From: Anaerolineae bacterium
GTDB taxonomy: Bacteria > Chloroflexota > Anaerolineae > 4572-78 > J111
Direction of reading: 5' to 3'
NCBI GenBank assembly: GCA_023382535.1
Contig: JAHDWA010000125.1
Coordinates: 1-18,459 of the forward strand
Length of the DNA stretch: 18,459 bases
Of this stretch, positions 1 through 4,841 are shown in pieces; position 1 is the first letter of the stretch, and each line of letters starts with the position of its first letter. The notes under the pieces are model-generated. The model was not told where the DNA came from. It made no database searches and saw only the letters and a list, made by a program, of their open reading frames with translations. The translations under genes and the position numbers were made by a program.

Positions 1-220
1 AAACGCGAATACCCACCCGGATGATGCCGCTGTCAAGGAGATGGTCCAGCAAATCTGAGCCATCACCTCGCTGGATGGGCGGGATGAGGAGAGGGGTGGG
101 AGGAGGAGCCGGTTGAGACGTCGGCGTGGGAGGTGAAACAACCTGGCATTGGGCAGCGATGAGGCAGATAAACAGGCTGAAGCAGATAAATTTCAAGGTA
201 AGGCAACGCCGGTACATCAT
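1..220 (-). CDS. N-terminal part of a secreted, probably lipid-anchored protein, perhaps a family 3 solute-binding protein (cut by window edge)
   Basis: Reading the minus strand from the ATG at 220 gives 73 codons open to the window edge. The product starts with a short basic stretch (Arg4, Arg5), then a hydrophobic, Cys-rich signal core ending at Cys25 (residues IAAQC). A Pro/Thr-rich linker follows, then the sequence DSGIIRVGIRV. The last motif resembles the first beta strand of family 3 (polar amino acid type) solute-binding proteins, which typically begin with a leader followed by G-x-L/I-R-V-G-V/I. The Gln just before the cysteine is atypical for a lipobox, so lipidation is uncertain. 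No clear Shine-Dalgarno sequence precedes the ATG pair at 220 and 217, so the exact start is tentative. It lies downstream of the FGE-like lipoprotein gene in the same direction, separated by a terminator. The family assignment rests on a short stretch only. Confidence 0.6.
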   Translation of the reverse strand, partial: MMYRRCLTLKFICFSLFICLIAAQCQVVSPPTPTSQPAPPPTPLLIPPIQRGDGSDLLDHLLDSGIIRVGIRV

Positions 221-253
221 ATTGATTTGATTTTATTCAACCTCGGCCAAAAC

Positions 254-287
254 AAAAACGCCCGGCTCTTTTTTAGCCAGGCGTTTT
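254..287 (-). terminator. Rho-independent terminator of the FGE-like lipoprotein gene
   Basis: On the minus strand AAAACGCC-t-GGCT pairs with AGCC-g-GGCGTTTT around an A-rich loop, and the stem is followed by TGTTTT. It lies about 20 bases past the stop codon at 309. The near-symmetrical A/T tails mean it could work in both directions. Confidence 0.8.
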
Positions 288-308
288 CTCACTATTCAAC
301 AATAAACT

Positions 309-1382
309 TTACTGCGCGTCGCGGGCACAACGGAAGCCGATGTCGTCGTTGGCGCTGGTGCTCGGAGGGCCGGCGTTGCGATTGTAGGTGGTCACTAATT
401 CACCGTCTTCGCCATCAAACCAGCCACCCCCCCGGTTGACCTTGTTTTCGCTGCCAAAGAAGGGGTCTGCGTCGGCAGCGGCGCCGGGATAAGCCACAAA
501 GTCATCCGCCGTCCACTCGCGGACATTACCGGCCATATCTTCTACCCCGTAGGGGCTGGCTCCTCCGCCGAAGCTGCCGACGGCCGTGGTGCCACGGATG
601 CCCCCTTCGTAGAAGTTGCCGTTCTCGGCCACAAAATCATTGCCCCAGGGGAAAGTCCGGCCATCCTCGCCGCGCGCCGCTTTTTCCCATTCGGCTTCGG
701 TGGGCAGCCGCTTGCCGGCCCACTCGCAGTAAGCCATAGCATCATCCCAGGTAACATACACCACCGGATGGTTGCCCTTGCCTTCGGCTACATCCTTCCA
801 GTTCTTGCTGCTGTTCTGTTCGGCGTAGGTTTGGTAGCCGGTTTCCTCGACAAAGCGGGCAAATTCGTCGTTCGTCACCTCAAAGCGGTCAATTTCGTAG
901 GCCGGGACATCCACCTGGTGGGCCGGACCATTCTTGGGCTTGCTGCCATCCTGGCCCATAGTAAAGGGACCTGCCGGGATGGCGACCATATCTTCGGGGA
1001 TAGGGGGTTGAGTGGGTTCGGCCGTTGCTTCGACTGTTGCTTCGGTGGTAGCTTCAGCCGTCGCTTCGGCTGCACCTTCGGTCGTGGCTTCAGCTTGAGC
1101 TTCGGTCGTGGCTTCAGCTTCTTCGGTCGGGGCCGCTTCTGTGGGCGCTTCAGTCGGCGCTTCGGTCGGCGCTTGAGTCGGTACAGTTCTGGGTGTCGGC
1201 GTTGGCGGTGCGGGTCTGGGCGTCGGGGTGGCCAGGACCACCGGGGTCGGGGTGTTGGCCGGCCCGGCGGGCGTAGCCCCACCTTGAGCGCCCCCTTCGG
1301 TGCCGCCAGCCTGGGGCGGCGGGCCGCAGGCAGTCAGAAAGGCGGCCAAAAGTAACGTTGCAATAATAAGCAGCTTTTTCAT
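309..1382 (-). CDS. Lipoprotein with a SUMF1/formylglycine-generating-enzyme-like domain, catalytic cysteines absent
   Basis: The 357-residue product has a lipoprotein signal (Lys2, Lys3, hydrophobic core, lipobox LTAC with Cys19), so it is expected to be anchored outside the membrane. Residues 20 to about 127 are a low-complexity linker, first Gly/Pro/Thr-rich (TPTP) and then Thr/Glu/Ala repeats. From about residue 129 a SUMF1/FGE-sulfatase domain follows, with the family motifs MVAIPAGPFTMG (132-143), EVTNDEFARF (168-177), HPVVYVTWDDAMAYCEW (205-221), KRLPTEAEWEKAARG (224-238), DMAGNVREW (282-290), NRGGGWF (316-322) and IGFRCA (348-353). True FGEs hold two catalytic cysteines soon after the GGSW-like motif; here that stretch (322-335) has none. 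It is therefore more likely a binding or structural member of the family than an oxidase. GGAGGAG lies 5 to 11 bases upstream of the ATG, supporting this start. Confidence 0.9.
   Translation of the reverse strand: MKKLLIIATLLLAAFLTACGPPPQAGGTEGGAQGGATPAGPANTPTPVVLATPTPRPAPPTPTPRTVPTQAPTEAPTEAPTEAAPTEEAEATTEAQAEATTEGAAEATAEATTEATVEATAEPTQPPIPEDMVAIPAGPFTMGQDGSKPKNGPAHQVDVPAYEIDRFEVTNDEFARFVEETGYQTYAEQNSSKNWKDVAEGKGNHPVVYVTWDDAMAYCEWAGKRLPTEAEWEKAARGEDGRTFPWGNDFVAENGNFYEGGIRGTTAVGSFGGGASPYGVEDMAGNVREWTADDFVAYPGAAADADPFFGSENKVNRGGGWFDGEDGELVTTYNRNAGPPSTSANDDIGFRCARDAQ
1011..1172 (-). repeat. Degenerate in-frame repeats encoding the Thr/Glu/Ala linker
   Basis: Short units such as cttcggtcg and cttcggtgg recur on the plus strand and translate, on the minus strand, to PTEA, ATTEA and ATAEA units (residues 71-124 of the FGE-like lipoprotein). 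Such coding repeats can vary in length by slippage. The linker probably acts as a flexible, extracellular spacer. Confidence 0.6.
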
Positions 1383-1438
1383 TCTTTCTCCTCCACAAGA
1401 GATTCTTTTATTGGTGCATTAATAAGTGCCGGGGTCAG

Positions 1439-1467
1439 AGTATAGCAAAATATCAGGGTTTCAACAA
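1439..1467 (-). promoter_or_regulatory. Possible sigma-70-type promoter of the FGE-like lipoprotein gene
   Basis: On the minus strand TTGTTG (1467-1462) and TATACT (1444-1439) are spaced by 17 bases. The -10 box matches 5 of 6 consensus bases, while the -35 box is weak. Transcription would start near 1432, about 50 bases before the start codon at 1382. Confidence 0.35.
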
Positions 1468-1490
1468 ACAATAGGGGTATGTTTTGGCTC

Positions 1491-2681
1491 TTACTTTTCC
1501 TGAACCCCCACAAATCCGGCCAGGATAACCTCTCCCTCCTGCACCTGCACCACCGGTACAGGTTTGACCGGATTGTGCTGGCGGTCAAAAGTGATCGGGC
1601 CGGTGACGGCTTCAAAACGCCCCTGCTCCAGCGCTTCGGCCACCCGCTTGGCCTCCAACGTTCCCGCTTGCTCAATGGCTTCCACGAGAATGGCGGCGGC
1701 ATCATAGCCGAGGGCGGCCAGGGTGTCGGGGGCGACGGCGTACGAGGCCTTGTAGGCGTCGGCAAAGACTTGAGTCGCCGGGCGATGCTCGTCTAGAAAG
1801 AAATGGCGGGTGAAGTAACTGCCCTCGACGGCCATCAGATCAAGTTCAGACCCATCCCAGCTATCGCTGCCCAGCAGAGTCAACCTCTGGGGGAGCTGCT
1901 GCCACTGCCCGGCGAGACGATTGACCACGGCAACCGGTGCAGGCAGGTAGATCATGTCGGCTCCGGCGTCGGCAGCGGATTGCAGGAAGGGGGTAAAGTC
2001 GATATCGGCGGGGGTATAGGTGGATTGATAAACAATCTCGCCGCCTTGAGCGGTAAATTCAGCCCTGAAAGCGTTACCCAGAGCCGCGCTGTAGTCGTCG
2101 CTGGGATCAAAAAAAAGGGCCGCCCGGCCTTTCTCCAGAGTATCAACCGCAAAACGAGCCGCCGCCTGGCCCTGGAACGGATAGGCAAAGCCGGCTCGAA
2201 AGACAGTGGGCCGAGTCTGCCCGTGGCCGTTAACTGTCACCAGGGGATGGGTGGCTGTGGGCGCCAGCAGCAGTACTCCATTCGCCTCTGCTACCTCGGC
2301 GGCGGCGATGGCTGCTTCGGAGCAGAGGGGACCAATGATAAATTGAAAGCCGTCGGCGACAGCCTGCCGGGTGACTTGTTGCGCCTGGTCAAAAGCGCAA
2401 TCGGCGTCGTAAACGGTCCACTCGATGCGCCGGCCCAGCACCCCGCCCCGGCTGTTCCATTCGTCAAAAGCCAGGATGCTGCCGTTGCGCAGCGCCCGGC
2501 CAAAGGTGGCCAGTTCGCCTGATGAGGGTGATAAGAGGGCAATAGGCAGGGTTGGGCCGGTTGGGGACAGCGGCAGCGGCGGGAAGCTATGCACTTCTGC
2601 CACGCCGGAGCGATTACATTGCGGGATGAGCGCCAGCAGACTCAGGGTCAGCACCAGTCCCAGCACCCATTTTGTCATCAT
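1491..2681 (-). CDS. Branched-chain amino acid type (LivK-like, Peripla_BP_6) solute-binding protein, orphan
   Basis: The 396-residue product starts with a signal segment (KWVLGLVLTLSLLALIPQC, Cys22) and continues as a type I periplasmic binding fold: PIALLSPSSGELATFGRALRNG is written here only in part, as ALLSPSSGELATFG then GSILAFDEWNSRGGVLGRRI, the typical first strand and helix of LivK proteins. Further marks are IIGPLCSEAA, the GxDSWDGSEL-like strand LLGSDSWDG and ALGYDAAAILVEAI near the C-terminus. It should bind a small organic solute outside the cell for an ABC importer. No permease or ATPase lies next to it, so it may serve the LivHMGF system encoded at 10503-13987 or another one. 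The ATG at 2681 or 2678 fits GGAGG at 2690-2686. An in-frame codon at 2729 lacks such a site. Gln before Cys22 makes lipid attachment uncertain. Confidence 0.88.
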   Translation of the reverse strand: MMTKWVLGLVLTLSLLALIPQCNRSGVAEVHSFPPLPLSPTGPTLPIALLSPSSGELATFGRALRNGSILAFDEWNSRGGVLGRRIEWTVYDADCAFDQAQQVTRQAVADGFQFIIGPLCSEAAIAAAEVAEANGVLLLAPTATHPLVTVNGHGQTRPTVFRAGFAYPFQGQAAARFAVDTLEKGRAALFFDPSDDYSAALGNAFRAEFTAQGGEIVYQSTYTPADIDFTPFLQSAADAGADMIYLPAPVAVVNRLAGQWQQLPQRLTLLGSDSWDGSELDLMAVEGSYFTRHFFLDEHRPATQVFADAYKASYAVAPDTLAALGYDAAAILVEAIEQAGTLEAKRVAEALEQGRFEAVTGPITFDRQHNPVKPVPVVQVQEGEVILAGFVGVQEK

Positions 2682-2702
2682 TTTTCCTCCACCAGGGGCA
2701 GT

Positions 2703-2729
2703 ATTATAACCTGCCTGGCCCACACTCAA
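2703..2729 (-). promoter_or_regulatory. Probable promoter of the LivK-like gene
   Basis: The minus strand has TTGAGT (2729-2724) and a perfect TATAAT (2708-2703) with a short 15-base spacer. The expected transcript would start near 2696, only a few bases ahead of the ribosome binding site. The short spacer suggests a weak or activator-dependent promoter. Confidence 0.5.
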
Positions 2730-2738
2730 CCAATTTGC

Positions 2739-2767
2739 TTGCCAATAAAATAGGCCGCGAGTATAAT
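2739..2767 (+). promoter_or_regulatory. Strong sigma-70-type promoter of the small membrane protein gene
   Basis: TTGCCA (2739-2744) and TATAAT (2762-2767) are separated by 17 bases, matching 5 of 6 and 6 of 6 consensus bases. The start point would be near 2774, giving a leader of about 37 bases before the GTG at 2811. Confidence 0.7.
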
Positions 2768-2810
2768 CTTTTTCTCAGAGTATCATTTTTAGAAAGGTTG
2801 GAGAAGTTCT

Positions 2811-3125
2811 GTGCCCGTTTCAAAAAAAAGAAAGCCCAAAAGAAGAAACACTTCGTCCGTCAGGACCGGTGCGACCAGTAGTTCGTCAACTCTAACGAGC
2901 GGAGCAAGTCCTAAAAAGAAGTTATCACGGCAGCAAATTATTATTTATGTCATTAGTATCGTCATGATTCTGAGCCTGGCGATTAGCTATCTGGTTGGCA
3001 ACAGCGGGCCTCCCGCCCCGGTGCCCACCGCCACTCCCAGCGCAGCCGAAACAGCAGCTCCGGCCAGTTCAGGCACAGCGGAGGCCCCGCCCTCCCCGAC
3101 GACGGAACCCGCCGCGACCCAATAG
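2811..3125 (+). CDS. Small single-pass membrane protein of unknown function
   Basis: The 104-residue product starts at a GTG preceded by GGAGAAG. Residues 1-12 are very basic (SKKRKPKRR), followed by a Ser/Thr-rich stretch and a second basic patch (PKKKLSR, 34-40). A single hydrophobic segment spans about 43-63. The tail (64-104) is rich in Pro, Ala, Thr, Ser and Glu and resembles the linkers of exported proteins in this window. By the positive-inside rule the N-terminus should be cytoplasmic and the tail outside. It has its own good promoter upstream and a terminator downstream, so it appears to be a single-gene unit. I do not recognise the family. The basic N-terminus could bind nucleic acid or lipid head groups, but that is only a guess. 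Confidence 0.75.
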   Translation: MPVSKKRKPKRRNTSSVRTGATSSSSTLTSGASPKKKLSRQQIIIYVISIVMILSLAISYLVGNSGPPAPVPTATPSAAETAAPASSGTAEAPPSPTTEPAATQ

Positions 3126-3202
3126 GCATTTCTGCCTCCGTGACCTCCACTCAGGCTGTCAGCTTCAAGGAAGAAGAAAGTTTGAGCTTATGTAAATTTA
3201 CC

Positions 3203-3245
3203 AATCCGCCTTTAGCGCCCCAAATGCTACAGGCGGATTTTATTT
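3203..3245 (+). terminator. Rho-independent terminator of the small membrane protein gene
   Basis: A perfect 9-base stem AATCCGCCT / AGGCGGATT (3203-3211 with 3231-3239) encloses a 19-base loop and runs into TTTTATTT. It lies about 80 bases after the stop codon and ahead of the tandem adenylate kinase gene. Confidence 0.8.
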
Positions 3246-3311
3246 AGAGCATGGTTAAAGCCAGTTTTTCCAGGGGGGCATACCAATTTAACCCAAAAAG
3301 GAGATTGTTGC

Positions 3312-4718
3312 ATGAATATCGTGCTCATCGGCCCTTCGGGTGCAGGCAAGGGCACCCAGGCGGAAAAGGTAGCGACCAAATTTGGCCTGCGGCACATTGC
3401 GACCGGAGATCTGTTTAGAGAAGATCTTGAAAATCAAACGGCTTTGGGGCTGCTGGCCAAAAAATATATGGATCAGGGGGAGTTGGTGCCCGACGAAGTC
3501 GCTGATGCAATGGTTGAGGCCTTTTTGCTGCGGCTCGAGCCGAACCAGGGGGTCATCTTAGATGGCTTCCCCCGGACTCTCTACCAGGCGCAGGCGTTGG
3601 ACGAATTATTGGTTGGGATGGACCGCACCCTTGACGCAGTCATTTATATCAAAGTTCCCGACGACCAGATTCTAAACGAGCGCACTCCGGGCCGCCTGAC
3701 CTGCAAAAGCTGTCAGAGACCGTTTCACGAAAAATATAATCCGTTCTCAAGCTGCCCCGAGCAGCGCTGCCACGGCGAGCATTTGTACCGGCGTGAGGAT
3801 GATACCTTTACCCACACCCAGACCCGCCTAAAAATCTTTCACCGCGAAGTTGCGCCGGTGGTCGAATATTATCAAAAAACCGGCAAATTGGTCGTCATTG
3901 ATGGACAAGATTCAATTGATCAGGTCAGCGACACCTTGACTGAAGCCATGGAAGCCCTGGTTAAACGGGAGGCGCTGCGGGCCACCCGTGCTGACAGTAT
4001 CGGTATCCAGGCGCTCCGCGAAGTCACCCCGGCTCTCACGCGCGAAGAAGTTACCCACCACAGCTTAGATATTGTCTTATTGGGCGCACCTGGCTCTGGT
4101 AAAGGCACCCAGGCCCAGCAGCTTTGCCAGCAGCTCAAGCTGACCCATATTGCCACCGGCGACCTTTTCCGGGAGAATCTCAAAAATCAAACGGAGCTGG
4201 GCAAGCTGGCCAAAACTTTCATGGATCGCGGCGAACTGGTCCCCGACAACGTGACCGAAGCCATGGTCCGCGAGCGGCTGGCCCGGCCCGATACCCAGCA
4301 GGGCTTTGTCCTTGATGGTTTTCCGCGCACTCTCTCTCAAGCCGAAGCTCTGACCGACATCCTGACCAAGTTGAACCGGCGGCTTGATGGGGTGATTTAC
4401 TTCAAAGTATCCGATGAAGAGATTATTAGCCGCCTATCCGGGCGCTTGATTTGCCGCGAGTGCCAGGTTCCTTTCCACAAAATTCATAACCCGTTCCAAA
4501 GCTGCCCCTATGGCAAGTGCAGCGGCGAGTACCTGTATCAGCGTGACGACGACAAGGAAGAAACCATTCGCGCCCGGCTCAAAACTTTCCACCGCCAGAC
4601 AGCGCCTTTGATTGATTACTATGGGCAGGCCGGTTTATTAATCGAAATCAACGGTGAAGGGGAGTTGTGGGACGTGACCGCCCGAGTACTGACTGCCGCC
4701 CAGAGTTTGATCCAGTAA
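3312..4718 (+). CDS. Tandem adenylate kinase (two Adk domains in one chain)
   Basis: The 468-residue product is about twice the usual Adk length and holds two complete adenylate kinase domains joined by a linker (about 215-250). Adk converts ATP and AMP to two ADP in the cytoplasm. Domain 1 shows P-loop GPSGAGKGT (7-15), TGDLFR with Arg36, DGFPRT with Arg88 and RTPGR (124-128). Domain 2 shows GAPGSGKGT (258-266), TGDLFR, DGFPRT and RLSGR (374-378). Both LID regions carry four cysteines (131, 134, 148, 153; and 381, 384, 398, 403) in a CxxC-x13-Cx4C layout, suggesting zinc binding; typical zinc Adks have a shorter second pair. Domain 2 keeps DDKEET in the LID, whereas domain 1 has DDTFTHT there, so domain 1 may have altered activity. 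GGAG lies 9 to 10 bases before the ATG. Products of bacterial adk genes are normally single-domain, so no gene symbol is given. Confidence 0.92.
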   Translation: MNIVLIGPSGAGKGTQAEKVATKFGLRHIATGDLFREDLENQTALGLLAKKYMDQGELVPDEVADAMVEAFLLRLEPNQGVILDGFPRTLYQAQALDELLVGMDRTLDAVIYIKVPDDQILNERTPGRLTCKSCQRPFHEKYNPFSSCPEQRCHGEHLYRREDDTFTHTQTRLKIFHREVAPVVEYYQKTGKLVVIDGQDSIDQVSDTLTEAMEALVKREALRATRADSIGIQALREVTPALTREEVTHHSLDIVLLGAPGSGKGTQAQQLCQQLKLTHIATGDLFRENLKNQTELGKLAKTFMDRGELVPDNVTEAMVRERLARPDTQQGFVLDGFPRTLSQAEALTDILTKLNRRLDGVIYFKVSDEEIISRLSGRLICRECQVPFHKIHNPFQSCPYGKCSGEYLYQRDDDKEETIRARLKTFHRQTAPLIDYYGQAGLLIEINGEGELWDVTARVLTAAQSLIQ

Positions 4719-4747
4719 GGATGAACTCTGTAAATCCTGAGAATATG

Positions 4748-4823
4748 TTTTAAAAGCTCAGCTTGGATTGACAAATCCAAGCTACCTCTGCCGGATATGG
4801 CTATCCGGCAGGAGCTTTTAAAA
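4748..4823. repeat. Perfect nested palindrome: two 10-bp hairpins enclosed by a 12-bp stem
   Basis: TTTTAAAAGCTC (4748-4759) pairs perfectly with GAGCTTTTAAAA (4812-4823). Inside are hairpin 1, AGCTTGGATT-gaca-AATCCAAGCT (4760-4783), and hairpin 2, CTGCCGGATA-tggc-TATCCGGCAG (4788-4811), both perfect 10-bp stems with 4-base loops. All but 12 of the 76 bases are paired, forming a three-way junction. It ends just before the AAGGGGGT ribosome binding site of the next gene (4823-4830). It could be a mobile palindromic unit, a leader control structure or a weak terminator. Confidence 0.85.
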
Positions 4824-4841
4824 AGGGGGTACAGCTTTTCT

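Noticed and set aside
768..1355. A 195-codon plus-strand frame rich in Gly, Arg and Phe over the FGE-like lipoprotein gene
   Set aside because: It mirrors the repeat-coding linker on the opposite strand and has no independent support such as a ribosome binding site or family motif.
309..1382. Active formylglycine-generating enzyme
   Set aside because: The active-site cysteines after the GGGW motif are absent, and no sulfatase gene is nearby.
4748..4823. A 76-base cloverleaf-like fold, the length of a tRNA
   Set aside because: There are only two inner hairpins with 4-base loops and no anticodon loop, no T-loop GTTCGA motif and no CCA-like end.
4791..4823. Hairpin 2 plus TTTT as an intrinsic terminator of the tandem adenylate kinase gene
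   Set aside because: The T-run is only four bases, starts four bases after the stem and is itself part of the outer stem, so termination is possible but not supported enough to annotate.
4797..4841. Longer start for the AMP-ACP-PlsC protein at the ATG at 4797
   Set aside because: That ATG lies at the loop of hairpin 2 and has no ribosome binding site; the ATG at 4842 follows AAGGGGGT and begins a typical N-terminus.
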